Shown: in pieces, positions 1 to 7,865 of the stretch | Numbering within the stretch: the first letter of the stretch is position 1 | Layout of the letters: each line of letters begins with the position of its first letter | Origin: Arhodomonas sp052060015 | GTDB lineage: Bacteria; Pseudomonadota; Gammaproteobacteria; Nitrococcales; Nitrococcaceae | NCBI RefSeq assembly: GCF_052060015.1 | Contig: NZ_JBPODZ010000010.1 | Coordinates: 1-64,000 of the forward strand | DNA length: 64,000 bases | Reading direction: 5' to 3' | Translations under genes and position numbers: made by a program | The notes under the pieces: generated by a model | Told to the model about the DNA's origin: nothing | What the model saw: only the letters and a program-made list of their open reading frames with translations | Databases searched by the model: none

Positions 1-410
1 CGAAAGCTTTGCCACACAGTGCCTTGCGCTCAGGGCACGGGGGCCGGTGAGGAGAACCCCAGTTCCGCCCTTGAGGCAGACGCCGCAACGCCGTTTGACC
101 CTCGAGCGTAGACAAGGGCAGCTCCGCGACGAAGTGAAGTCCGGTCGGTAACCAACCCACGCATATCAGAGGGATCCACCGTCGCAGCTCGCCCTCGTGT
201 CCTGAACGCAAGGCACTGACCAACAACCAGGAGACCGGAGACAACGAAGAGAAACGAATCGCAAACGTTGACAGGTCAATCCATATCAGGGCGGATGGAG
301 GCCGAAGGCCGGAATCCGCGGGGAGGGTCGCGGTGCGTTGCGCTTCGCTCCATGCACCTTACGGTGCCACGGCGCCTACGGCCCCGTGGCGGTGGAGGGG
401 CCTCGGCGGG
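1..410. other. Non-coding leader of window with hairpins
   Basis: I find no convincing gene here. At 332-358 there is an imperfect palindrome (arms GGTGCGT and ATGCACC around a TGCGCTTCGCT core) of the kind seen as scattered REP-like palindromes in gammaproteobacteria. At 366-390 a second hairpin (GCCACGG / CCGTGGC) lies just downstream of the stop of the minus-strand gene at 411. These may serve as 3'-end structures, but there is no clear U-tract. Confidence 0.35.
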
Positions 411-692
411 TCAGTTCAGGCGGCCGCTCGAGGGGAGGGAATCGCGCTCGCGGACGCCGTTCTCGTCGCTATCGTCACCGCGATCCGGAAGATAGATCTC
501 GGTGGGGCAGTGCTGGTTGCGCTCGATGACCCGTTCGTGACGCTCGCCGAGACAGTTGTAGATGCACTGGCGCCCATCGGTGACCATTTGGTCGCGGATG
601 AGGTTGCACTTCTCAGCAAGTGCCGAGTCGCTCACCGCCATCGCCACTACAGTGACGGCCGGAATCGCCATCCAATGCCGCAGATATCCCAT
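411..692 (-). CDS. Small secreted cysteine-containing hypothetical protein
   Basis: 93 aa. I chose the ATG at 692 because AAGGAG lies 8 nt upstream; an upstream ATG in frame lacks such a site and would put extra residues before the signal peptide. Residues 1-26 look like a Sec signal peptide (short basic start, hydrophobic AIPAVTVVAMAV, cleavage after ALA). The mature part has four cysteines (about residues 29, 43, 47 and 62), suggesting two disulfides in the periplasm, and an acidic, probably disordered C-terminus. I do not recognise the family. It stands alone, 90 nt downstream of the C39-like peptidase gene on the same strand. Confidence 0.55.
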   Translation of the reverse strand: MGYLRHWMAIPAVTVVAMAVSDSALAEKCNLIRDQMVTDGRQCIYNCLGERHERVIERNQHCPTEIYLPDRGDDSDENGVRERDSLPSSGRLN

Positions 693-781
693 GATCGGCT
701 CCTTAACTTGCCCCGACCGCCCGTCGCAGTTGGCCGCGTCCCCCTGTGTAGGAGACAAGCTAGCCAGCCCCGCCGGGAGCG

Positions 782-1726
782 TCAATCACCGCGCACACCC
801 TTGAGGGTCTCGCGAAACCGTTCCACGCGGGGCCCTCCGATGGCCACGGCGCGCTCGGCGGCGCGGATGGCGGCGTCCCGGTCGCCGAGCTCGGCGGCGA
901 GCTGCGCCAGGTTGTTCCAGACCACCCCCCGGTGATCCGCGACCCGGCCGGCGGCCGCCTCAAGGACCCGCCGGGCCTCTTGGAGGTCACCGGTGGCGTA
1001 GGCGGCATTGGCATGCCCCACGGCGAGGCGCCCCTGCTCGGGCCAGCGCTCCGTCGCGGAGGCCCAGTACGGCAGCGCCGCCGCCGGCGCGGCGCTCTCC
1101 TCCAGCTCGGCCAGCGCCCGGAACAGGGGGCGGGGCTCCGCGCTGGCCGGCAGCGCGCCCGGGGGTGGGGTCACCAGGGCCCAGTAGTCGCCGCGGGCCC
1201 AGGTGCGCAGGAAGGTCTCCCGGCCCAGGCGGTGGCGGCGGCGCTCACCGGAGCGCAGCACCAGCTCGCCGGTGTCCGGTTCGAGCCCCACCACCACCGC
1301 ATAGTGCCAGCGCGGCCACCAGGACAAGGCCAGGTTCTGCAGTACCATTACGGGCTGTCCGGCGGCAAGCTCCGCGGCGATGGCGGACAGGCGCCCCTGG
1401 ATCTCGTAGGCCAGGCGCCCGGCACTGCGCGCCGCGGCCTTCACCTCCGCCTGCAGCGCCCCCTCGCGTTCCGGCAGGTAGATACGCTCGGCGAGCGCCT
1501 CCGGGCTGGTCTCGTGACCGCTCCACTCCAGGGTGGTGGCCAACGCCGCGGGGCCGCAGTAGTGCGCGGTATCCGGGTAGAAGGGGACCGCCTCCAGCTC
1601 CACGCGCCCGGCATCCCCCGATAGGCGGGTGCGCTCCTCCGGCAACGTGCTGCAGCCGGCGAGCACGGCCGCGAGCACAACGGCGGCGAGCCGGTGCGGC
1701 CCGCCGCCGCAGCGAGTTGTCCGCAT
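782..1726 (-). CDS. PA2778-family lipoprotein cysteine peptidase with TPRs
   Basis: 314 aa. The N-terminus has a lipoprotein signal with lipobox LAGC (Cys25), so the protein is probably membrane-anchored on the periplasmic side. Residues 50-190 form a C39-like papain-fold domain: the catalytic Cys is in HYCGPAAL (Cys57) and the His in RWHYAVVVG, followed by a PDTGELVLRSG strand typical of C39 peptidases. The C-terminal third contains tetratricopeptide-like helices. The start overlaps the stop of the upstream PA2779-like gene by one base (TGATG), so the two are translationally coupled. The pair matches the Pseudomonas PA2779-PA2778 arrangement; the substrate is unknown. Confidence 0.8.
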   Translation of the reverse strand: MRTTRCGGGPHRLAAVVLAAVLAGCSTLPEERTRLSGDAGRVELEAVPFYPDTAHYCGPAALATTLEWSGHETSPEALAERIYLPEREGALQAEVKAAARSAGRLAYEIQGRLSAIAAELAAGQPVMVLQNLALSWWPRWHYAVVVGLEPDTGELVLRSGERRRHRLGRETFLRTWARGDYWALVTPPPGALPASAEPRPLFRALAELEESAAPAAALPYWASATERWPEQGRLAVGHANAAYATGDLQEARRVLEAAAGRVADHRGVVWNNLAQLAAELGDRDAAIRAAERAVAIGGPRVERFRETLKGVRGD

Positions 1727-2133
1727 CAGCGCGCGGTCTTGTTTACGAAGGGGAAGACGTCGGTGAAGCCGAGGATGTCGGTGATCAGCAACACGACGAA
1801 GATGAACACCGCTGCCCCGATCAGGCTGCTGCCGCCGGCGGGGAGCTCGTCCATGCGCGCGGCGAGCTGCCGGGCCTCGGCGTCGGAGAGCGCGGCCACC
1901 CGCTCCTCGGCCATCTCCGGGTCCACACCGTGGTTGACCAGCTGCTCGCGCACGTCCTCGCGCTCGAGCATGGCCTGGATCCGCTCGCGGGCCTCGTCGG
2001 CGGCGTCGCTGGCCGCCAGGGTCTGGGTGCCGATCATTGCCGCCTGACCGGCCGGGGCGACCAGGGTCATCGCCAGGAAGATGGCCGTGAACAGGACCAT
2101 GATGCCGCGACTGTGGCGAAGTGCGTCGTTCAT
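1726..2133 (-). CDS. PA2779-family membrane protein
   Basis: 135 aa from the ATG at 2133, preceded by a purine-rich AGAAGGAGAGGGTG stretch; a longer frame to 2370 runs into the terminator and tRNA region and is rejected. There is an N-terminal signal peptide (MVLFTAIFLAMTLVAPAGQAA). A central acidic helical region contains a repeated E-R/A-E-R-V pattern, and one C-terminal transmembrane helix (AAVFIFVVLLITDILGF) follows. PA2779-like proteins are companions of the C39-like peptidase encoded next; the one-base overlap supports co-expression and perhaps complex formation. No enzymatic motif is visible. Confidence 0.75.
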   Translation of the reverse strand: MNDALRHSRGIMVLFTAIFLAMTLVAPAGQAAMIGTQTLAASDAADEARERIQAMLEREDVREQLVNHGVDPEMAEERVAALSDAEARQLAARMDELPAGGSSLIGAAVFIFVVLLITDILGFTDVFPFVNKTAR

Positions 2134-2281
2134 CACCCTCTCCTTCTCGTTGGGATCGATCACCGACAGCATACCGGAGCCGGTGCCGCGGTGGTGAGGG
2201 CCGCCGTTACCGGGGCATGCCGCGCCGCCCCCTGTCTCCGCACGGCAACATCGCCGCAACCCCGGCCCCAACCCCACAACG

Positions 2282-2320
2282 AAACGGCGGCAGCCCCGTT
2301 GCCGGTGACTGCCGCCGTTT
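2282..2320 (-). terminator. Strong hairpin downstream of tRNA-Pro
   Basis: A perfect 12-bp stem (AAACGGCGGCAG / CTGCCGCCGTTT) starts about 10 nt after the tRNA-Pro CCA end on the minus strand. A short T-rich run follows (TTTCGTTGTG). It most likely ends the merR/tRNA transcript. Confidence 0.7.
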
Positions 2321-2330
2321 CCGTCGGATT

Positions 2331-2407
<77 letters not shown>

Positions 2408-2453
2408 AATTCAGGTCGGCAATGATACCCGATGACGCCTGCGGGGAAAAGCG

Positions 2454-2810
2454 CTAGCGCCGCAGGGTCGCGAGCAGATCCTCGAGCTCGGCGCGGATCT
2501 GGCGGACCACCTGCCGGCTCTGGTTGAGGTCCTCCCGGGCGTCCTCACCGGCGAGCTTCTGCCGGGCGCCGCCGATGGTGAACCCCTCCTGGTAGAGCAG
2601 CGTCCGGATCTGGCGAATGAGGATGACATCCTGACGCTGGTAATAGCGCCGGTTGCCCCGGCGCTTGACGGGCTTTAGCTGCGGGAACTCCTGCTCCCAG
2701 TAGCGCAGCACGTGGGGCTTGACCCCGCAGAGCTCACTCACCTCGCCGATGGCAAAGTAGCGCTTCGCCGGGATGGGCGGCAGCTCGTCATTGCTTGTCG
2801 TGTCCAGCAT
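2454..2810 (-). CDS. MerR-family transcriptional regulator downstream of ihfA
   Basis: 118 aa. The N-terminal winged helix-turn-helix of the MerR family is clear (FAIGEVSELCGVKPHVLRYWE, then LKPVKRRGNRRYYQ). A dimerisation coiled coil follows (residues 75-118), but there is no C-terminal effector-binding domain and no metal-binding cysteine pattern. This short form regularly follows ihfA in gammaproteobacteria. The gene overlaps the end of ihfA by 23 nt, so it is co-transcribed. Its regulon is unknown. Confidence 0.88.
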   Translation of the reverse strand: MLDTTSNDELPPIPAKRYFAIGEVSELCGVKPHVLRYWEQEFPQLKPVKRRGNRRYYQRQDVILIRQIRTLLYQEGFTIGGARQKLAGEDAREDLNQSRQVVRQIRAELEDLLATLRR

Positions 2811-3090
2811 AGGCCTCGACCCGGGACTTCAATTTCTGCCCCGGCCGGAAGGTGACCACCCGCCGGGCGGAGATGGGGATCTCCTCGCCGGTCTTGGGGT
2901 TGCGGCCCGGCCGCTGGCGCTTGTCGCGGAGGTCGAAGTTGCCGAAGCCCGAGAGCTTCACCGGCACCCCGGCCTCCAGGGAGCTACGGATCTCCTCGAA
3001 AAAGCTCTCCACCAACTCCTTCGCCTCGCGCTTGTTCAGACCCACCTCTTCGAAGAGACGTTCGGCCATATCGGCCTTGGTCAGTGCCAT
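2788..3090 (-). CDS. ihfA: Integration host factor subunit alpha
   Basis: 100 aa, the normal length. It begins MALTKADMAERLFEEVGLNK and carries the DNA-bending arm signature SGFGNFDLRDKRQRPGRNP with the intercalating proline. IHF-alpha pairs with IHF-beta to bend DNA in recombination, replication and sigma-54 transcription. It follows pheT by 7 nt, the conserved gammaproteobacterial pheT-ihfA arrangement. Confidence 0.97.
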   Translation of the reverse strand: MALTKADMAERLFEEVGLNKREAKELVESFFEEIRSSLEAGVPVKLSGFGNFDLRDKRQRPGRNPKTGEEIPISARRVVTFRPGQKLKSRVEAYAGHDKQ

Positions 3091-3097
3091 AGTCGGT

Positions 3098-5482
3098 TCA
3101 CTCCCTCAGGGATGCGTTGAAATCGTCTTTCAAGCGGCTGACCACCCGGGCGATGCAGGCCTCCACGTCCTCGTCCGTAAGCGTGCGCTCTGAATCCTGC
3201 AAAATCAAGCCGATAGCCAGGCTCTTGTGCGCTTCCGGGACGCCGGCCCCGCGATAGACGTCGAAGAGTACCGTTTCCCGCAGCCAGGTGCCGGCGCTCT
3301 CGGCAATGGCGGCGCGGACGCGGGCGGCGGCCACCTCCTCGGCCACCACTACCGCCAAGTCCCGGCGGATGGAGGGGAAGCGGGACATGGGCTCGAAGGC
3401 GGGCACCCGGGCCGCGTCCAGGGCGGCAAGCTCGATCTCGAAGACGTAGGCGCGGCCGCCGAGCTCCAGGCGCTTCTCCCGGTCGGGGTGGATGGCGCCG
3501 ACCCAGCCCACCGGTTGGCCGTCGCGCAGCACCCGGGCACACTGACCGGGATGCAGGGCCGGATGTTGCGCCGACTCGAAGGCGAAGGCACCCAGCTCGC
3601 CGGTCAGCGCCATGAGCGCCTCCAGATCGCCCTTGATGTCGAAAAAGTCCACGGGCCGGGCGGGCTCCCCCCACTGCTCGGGGTGAACGTTGCCGGTGGC
3701 GATGGCCGCCAGCATCGGCGTCTGTTCCAGGTGCGCGCCCTCGCTACCGCGAAAGCGCAGCCCGGACTCGAACAGCCGCACCCGTGGGATCTGGCGGTTA
3801 CGGTTGTGCACGGCGGCCCGCACCAGGCCCGGCCAGAGGCTGGTGCGCATTACCGCCAGGTCCTCGGAGAGCGGATTGGCCAGGGCCAGGGATTCGGCGC
3901 CGGGGTCGAGCTCCTCGGTGAGCCCATCGGATACGAAACTGTAGGTGATCGCCTCCTGATAGCCGCGGTCCACCAGGGCCCGACGCAGCCGCCGCAGCCC
4001 CAGCCGTCCCTCGGGCTGCGCCCCCATGGCCAGCGGGGCGGGGGTGCGGGACAAGGGGATGCTGTCGTAGCCGCGGATGCGGGCGATCTCCTCGACCAGA
4101 TCCTCCTCGCGGGCGACATCGAAGCGCCAGCTCGGCACATCCACCGTCCACTCCACGGCGTCCGCATCGCCGCTGACGGCCATGCCCAGGCGCTGGAGGA
4201 TATCCTGCATCTCCTCGCGGGCGGTCACCGTGCCCAGTAGCCGATCCACCCGCGCCGGGCGCAGCCGCACCCGGGCCGGATGGGGCATGGTCGCGTCGTC
4301 CACCGCCCGGGTGACCGGCCCCGGCTCACCGCCGGCGATCTCGGTGAGCAACCGGGTGGCCCGCTCCATGGCCCGCTCGGGGAGCTCCGGGTCCACACCC
4401 CGTTCGAAGCGATGGGAGGAATCGGTATGCAGGCCGTGGGCCCGCGCCCGGCCGGCGATGGCCAGGGGGGCAAAGAAGGCGGCCTCCAGGAAGACATCCC
4501 GGGTGGGGGCGCCGACGGCGGTGTCGGCCCCGCCCATGATCCCGGCCAGGGCCACGGGGCGCTGCTCGTCGGCGATGACCAGGGTATCGGCGTCCAGGGT
4601 GACGGTGTCGCCGTTGAGCAGGGCCAGGCGCTCGCCGTCGACGGCCATGCGCACGCGGATGCCACCGGCGAGCGTGGCCAGGTCGAAGGCATGCATGGGC
4701 TGGCCGAGCTCGAGCATCACGTAGTTAGTGATGTCCACGGCGATGGACAACGGACGCACGCCGGCCCGGCGCAGGCGCTCACGCATCCACACCGGCGTCT
4801 CGGCGGCCGTGTCCACGCCGCGGATGACCCTGCCCACGTACTTGGGGCAGGCCTCCGGCGCCTCGAGGGTCACCGGGAGGGTGTCGCGAATCACCGGCGC
4901 CACCGGACCCCCGGCGGGGTCGGCTACCGCCGAGCGCTGCAGCACCCCCACCTCGCGGGCGACCCCGGCCATCCCCAGGCAGTCGCTGCGGTTAGGGGTG
5001 AGGTCCACCTCGATGACGGTGTCATCCAGGGCCAGGTAGCTCCGCAGGTCCTCCCCCGCGGGCGCGGAGGCGGGGAGCTCCATCAGGCCGGCGGCGTCCT
5101 CGGAGAGCCCCAGCTCCCGGGCCGAGCAGAGCATACCCTGGGACTCCACTCCCCGGAGCTTCGCCCGCTTGATGCGGAAATCGCCGGGCAGGACGGCGCC
5201 TACCCGGGCAAATGGCACCTTCATCCCCGCCCGCGCGTTGGGGGCGCCGCAGACCACGTCCACGCTCTGCTCGCCGTCGGAGACCCGGCAGAGCGAGAGC
5301 TTGTCCGCATCGGGATGCCGTTCGCAGGCGAGGACCTCGCCCACCACGACCCCGTGGAAATCCGGCGCCGCGGGCTCGACGGCGTCCACCTCCAACCCGG
5401 CCATGGTGAGCCGGTGCTCCAGCTCGGCGGTGGAGGCTGGCAGGGCCACCCATTCCCGCAACCACTGCTCACTGATCCTCAT
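3098..5482 (-). CDS. pheT: Phenylalanine-tRNA ligase subunit beta
   Basis: 794 aa from the ATG at 5482 (MRISEQWLREWVALP), the usual length; a longer reading into pheS is rejected. Domains in order: N-terminal OB/EMAP tRNA-binding domain (GVVVGEVLACERHPDADKL, around residues 40-150), the B3/4 editing region, B5, the catalytic-like core, and the C-terminal FDX-ACB anticodon-binding domain starting at SRFPSIRRDLAVVV. The beta chain forms the alpha2-beta2 enzyme that charges tRNA-Phe. pheS ends 34 nt upstream. Confidence 0.97.
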   Translation of the reverse strand: MRISEQWLREWVALPASTAELEHRLTMAGLEVDAVEPAAPDFHGVVVGEVLACERHPDADKLSLCRVSDGEQSVDVVCGAPNARAGMKVPFARVGAVLPGDFRIKRAKLRGVESQGMLCSARELGLSEDAAGLMELPASAPAGEDLRSYLALDDTVIEVDLTPNRSDCLGMAGVAREVGVLQRSAVADPAGGPVAPVIRDTLPVTLEAPEACPKYVGRVIRGVDTAAETPVWMRERLRRAGVRPLSIAVDITNYVMLELGQPMHAFDLATLAGGIRVRMAVDGERLALLNGDTVTLDADTLVIADEQRPVALAGIMGGADTAVGAPTRDVFLEAAFFAPLAIAGRARAHGLHTDSSHRFERGVDPELPERAMERATRLLTEIAGGEPGPVTRAVDDATMPHPARVRLRPARVDRLLGTVTAREEMQDILQRLGMAVSGDADAVEWTVDVPSWRFDVAREEDLVEEIARIRGYDSIPLSRTPAPLAMGAQPEGRLGLRRLRRALVDRGYQEAITYSFVSDGLTEELDPGAESLALANPLSEDLAVMRTSLWPGLVRAAVHNRNRQIPRVRLFESGLRFRGSEGAHLEQTPMLAAIATGNVHPEQWGEPARPVDFFDIKGDLEALMALTGELGAFAFESAQHPALHPGQCARVLRDGQPVGWVGAIHPDREKRLELGGRAYVFEIELAALDAARVPAFEPMSRFPSIRRDLAVVVAEEVAAARVRAAIAESAGTWLRETVLFDVYRGAGVPEAHKSLAIGLILQDSERTLTDEDVEACIARVVSRLKDDFNASLRE

Positions 5483-5516
5483 CGCGTGCCTCTGGTAGTC
5501 CTGGGATGCGCGGCGC

Positions 5517-6539
5517 CTAGCGGAACTGGCGCAGGAAGCGCAGATCGTTGTCGAAGAAGATGCGCAGGTCGTTGACGCCGTAACGCAGCATGGCCAAGCG
5601 CTCCACGCCCATGCCGAAGGCGTAGCCACTGTAGCGCTCCGGGTCGACGCCGACGTGCTCGTAGACCGCCGGGTGCACCATCCCGCAACCGAGGATCTCC
5701 AGCCAGCCGCTGCCGCCGCACACCCGGCAACCGGCACCGGCGCAGAACATGCACTCCACGTCCACCTCCGCCGAGGGCTCGGTGAACGGGAAGTACGATG
5801 GCCGGAAGCGCACGGCGAGATCCTGCTCGAAGAAGCGCTTGACGAAATCGTCGAGCACCGCCTTGAGGTCCCCGAAGGTGATGCCCTCGTCCACCAACAG
5901 CCCCTCCACCTGGTGGAACATTGGGGTGTGGGTGAGATCGGAGTCGCAGCGATAGACCCGCCCCGGCGCGATCACCCGCACGGGCACACCGTCGGCCTCC
6001 ATGACCCGGATCTGCACCGGGGAGGTGTGGGTGCGCAGCAGGTGGCGGGCGTCGAAGTAGAAGGTGTCGTGCATCGCCCGCGCAGGATGGTGCTCGGGGA
6101 TATTGAGGGCCTCGAAGTTGTGGTAGTCGTCCTCCACCTCCGGGCCCTCAGCGACGCGGAAACCGACGCCGGCGAAGAGGTCCTCGATGCGCTCCAGGGT
6201 CCTGGTGATGGGATGCAGGCCCCCGGTGTCGCCGCCGCGGCCCGGCAGGGTGACATCCACCCGCTCCGCCTCCAGCGCCGCCGCCACCGAGGCCCGCTCG
6301 AGCTCGGCGCGTCGTGCCTCGAGGCGCTCGGCGAGGCGTTCCTTGGCGCGGTTGATGGCCTGCCCCGCGGCGGGGCGCTCCTCGGCGGGCAGGCGGCCGA
6401 GCTGCTTGAGCTCGGCGGTGAGGTGGCCCTTCTTGCCGAGGTATTCCACCCGCACCGCGTCCAGCGCGGCCAGGTCGGTGGCCGTGTCGATGGCCTCCTC
6501 GGCGTGGCTGATCAGCGCATCGAGATCCTGATTGCTCAT
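5517..6539 (-). CDS. pheS: Phenylalanine-tRNA ligase subunit alpha
   Basis: 340 aa. There is an N-terminal coiled coil (about residues 1-85), then the class II aminoacyl-tRNA synthetase core with HTSPVQIR, the Cys-rich insert CxxCGGSGWLEILGCGMVHP and the C-terminal GMGVERLAMLRYG motif 3. It forms the catalytic chain of the tetrameric enzyme with PheT, just downstream. A terminator-like hairpin lies between rplT and this start (6558-6593), so pheST may be controlled by attenuation, as known for enteric pheST. Confidence 0.97.
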   Translation of the reverse strand: MSNQDLDALISHAEEAIDTATDLAALDAVRVEYLGKKGHLTAELKQLGRLPAEERPAAGQAINRAKERLAERLEARRAELERASVAAALEAERVDVTLPGRGGDTGGLHPITRTLERIEDLFAGVGFRVAEGPEVEDDYHNFEALNIPEHHPARAMHDTFYFDARHLLRTHTSPVQIRVMEADGVPVRVIAPGRVYRCDSDLTHTPMFHQVEGLLVDEGITFGDLKAVLDDFVKRFFEQDLAVRFRPSYFPFTEPSAEVDVECMFCAGAGCRVCGGSGWLEILGCGMVHPAVYEHVGVDPERYSGYAFGMGVERLAMLRYGVNDLRIFFDNDLRFLRQFR

Positions 6540-6557
6540 GGTCCGTCCCGTCCGGCG

Positions 6558-6593
6558 ACAAAAAAAGGGAAGGTCGCCAAGGCCCCTTCCCTT
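6558..6593 (-). terminator. Attenuator-type terminator upstream of pheS
   Basis: On the minus strand a perfect 9-bp stem (AAGGGAAGG / CCTTCCCTT) with an 11-nt loop runs into a T-tract, 19-25 nt before the pheS start. A second very GC-rich hairpin (GGCGCGCCC / GGGCGCGCC, 6606-6625) lies between it and rplT. I see no obvious Phe-rich leader peptide. Partial termination or attenuation before pheST is the likely role. Confidence 0.65.
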
Positions 6594-6637
6594 TCCCTAG
6601 CGGCGGGCGCGCCCGAGGGCGCGCCGGTGTCCGCGTC

Positions 6638-6994
6638 TCAGGCGAGGCTCGCCTTGGCCTTCTCGGCCAGCGCCTCGAAGCCCGCCGGGTCCTGCACCGC
6701 GACATCCGCGAGGACCTTGCGATCGACCTCGACGCCGGCCTTGTGCAGCCCGTCGATCAGGCGGCTGTACGAAAGCCCGTTGGCGCGCGCTGCCGCGTTG
6801 ATGCGCTGGATCCACAGGGACCGGAACTCGCGCTTTTTCTGGCGGCGATCCCGGTAGGCGTATTGTCCGGCCTTGGTGACGGCCTGATTGGCCACTTTGA
6901 AGGTCTTGCGCCGTGCGCCGTAATAGCCCTTGGCCTTACGGAGGACCTTCTTGTGGCGGCGGCGTGCGGTGACACCGCGCTTTACTCTCGCCAT
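6638..6994 (-). CDS. rplT: 50S ribosomal protein L20
   Basis: 118 aa, normal length. It begins MARVKRGVTARRRHKKVL and has the typical basic N-terminal extension and the RDRRQKKREFRSLWIQRINAA block. L20 binds 23S rRNA early in 50S assembly and in many bacteria represses its own operon by binding the infC-rpmI-rplT leader. A GGGAGAA ribosome-binding site lies about 8 nt before the ATG. It lies 29 nt after rpmI. Confidence 0.98.
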   Translation of the reverse strand: MARVKRGVTARRRHKKVLRKAKGYYGARRKTFKVANQAVTKAGQYAYRDRRQKKREFRSLWIQRINAAARANGLSYSRLIDGLHKAGVEVDRKVLADVAVQDPAGFEALAEKAKASLA

Positions 6995-7023
6995 CGTCTA
7001 TTCTCCCGAATGATTCCGGTTGG

Positions 7024-7221
7024 TTACAGGTACGGCACCATGCGACGCACCATGGGGGTATCGGCCTCGGCCACCATGGTGGAGGCACGGAGCTTGCGCT
7101 TACGCTTCATATCCTTCTTGGTGAGGATATGGTTGTGCATGGAGTGGGCGCGCTTGAACCGGCCCGACCCCGTCTTGCGGAAACGCTTCGCCGCACCGCG
7201 ATTGGTCTTGATCTTGGGCAT
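7024..7221 (-). CDS. rpmI: 50S ribosomal protein L35
   Basis: 65 aa, full length, starting MPKIKTNRGAAKRFRKTGSG with the expected KRKRKLR block and ending MVRRMVPYL. It is a small basic 50S protein, co-transcribed with rplT. The 80-nt gap to infC contains a terminator-like hairpin followed by GCGGAGATTAGGC as ribosome-binding region. Confidence 0.97.
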   Translation of the reverse strand: MPKIKTNRGAAKRFRKTGSGRFKRAHSMHNHILTKKDMKRKRKLRASTMVAEADTPMVRRMVPYL

Positions 7222-7245
7222 TGCCTAATCTCCGCTCTCTCAAAG

Positions 7246-7271
7246 AAAAACCCCCGGCGTGGTCGCCGGGG
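7246..7271 (-). terminator. Attenuator-type terminator between infC and rpmI
   Basis: The minus strand reads CCCCGGCG-ACCA-CGCCGGGG followed by GTTTTT: a perfect 8-bp GC stem, a 4-nt loop and a T-tract. It lies about 25 nt before the rpmI start. Because infC, rpmI and rplT are normally one transcript, this probably attenuates rather than ends the message, possibly as the site of L20-type control. Confidence 0.75.
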
Positions 7272-7301
7272 ATTCCCGCTGCCCGGTTGGGCGGCTACCG
7301 T

Positions 7302-7862
7302 CTACTTCCCCTTGCGCGGGGAGAGCATCATTACCATCAGCCGACCCTCCATCTTGGGCCGCTGATCGACGGTGGCCATGTCCTCCAGATCCTGCTCTAC
7401 ACGCTCGAGCAACTGCAGGCCGAGCTCCTGATGCGCCATCTCCCGGCCGCGGAAGCGCAGCGTGATCTTGACCTTGTCCCCCTCCTCGAGGAAGCGGCGC
7501 ACGTTGCGCAGCTTGACGTCATAGTCCCCCTGGTCGGTGCCGGGGCGGAACTTGACCTCCTTGACCTGGATCTGTTTCTGCTTCTTACGCGCCGCCTGCT
7601 GCTTTTTCTGCTGCTCGAACTTCCAGCGCCCGTGATCCATGATCCGGCAGACCGGTGGATCGGCGTTGGCGTCGAGCTCGACGAGGTCCAGCTCCGCTTC
7701 CGCCGCTTTGGCCAGGGCGTCGCGGGTGTCCATGACTCCCACCTGCTCGCCGTTCTCGTCGATCAGGCGCACCTGCGGGACTTCGATATCTTCATTGACC
7801 CTGCGATTGTCGCCCGCGCTCGGCTGCTGCCGACGGGCGCCCGGTTTTCTACGGATAGCGAT
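7302..7862 (-). CDS. infC: Translation initiation factor IF-3 (non-ATG start)
   Basis: 186 aa when read from an ATC codon at 7862. Reading from the first in-frame ATG (7772, MRLIDENGEQ) would remove the conserved N-terminal part. The extended frame gives I-A-I-R-R-K-P-G... RRVNEDIEVPQVRLIDENGEQ, which matches the family. GGAGG lies 8 nt before the ATC, and thrS ends 3 nt upstream in the same frame. A rare start codon is the known basis of IF-3 autoregulation. The C-domain motifs (HGRWKFEQQKK, RFRGREMAHQELG) are intact. Confidence 0.93.
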   Translation of the reverse strand: MAIRRKPGARRQQPSAGDNRRVNEDIEVPQVRLIDENGEQVGVMDTRDALAKAAEAELDLVELDANADPPVCRIMDHGRWKFEQQKKQQAARKKQKQIQVKEVKFRPGTDQGDYDVKLRNVRRFLEEGDKVKITLRFRGREMAHQELGLQLLERVEQDLEDMATVDQRPKMEGRLMVMMLSPRKGK

Positions 7863-7865
7863 GCT

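Noticed and set aside
4280..5575. Long plus-strand frame across pheT
   Set aside because: It is a shadow of pheT with no motif and biased composition.
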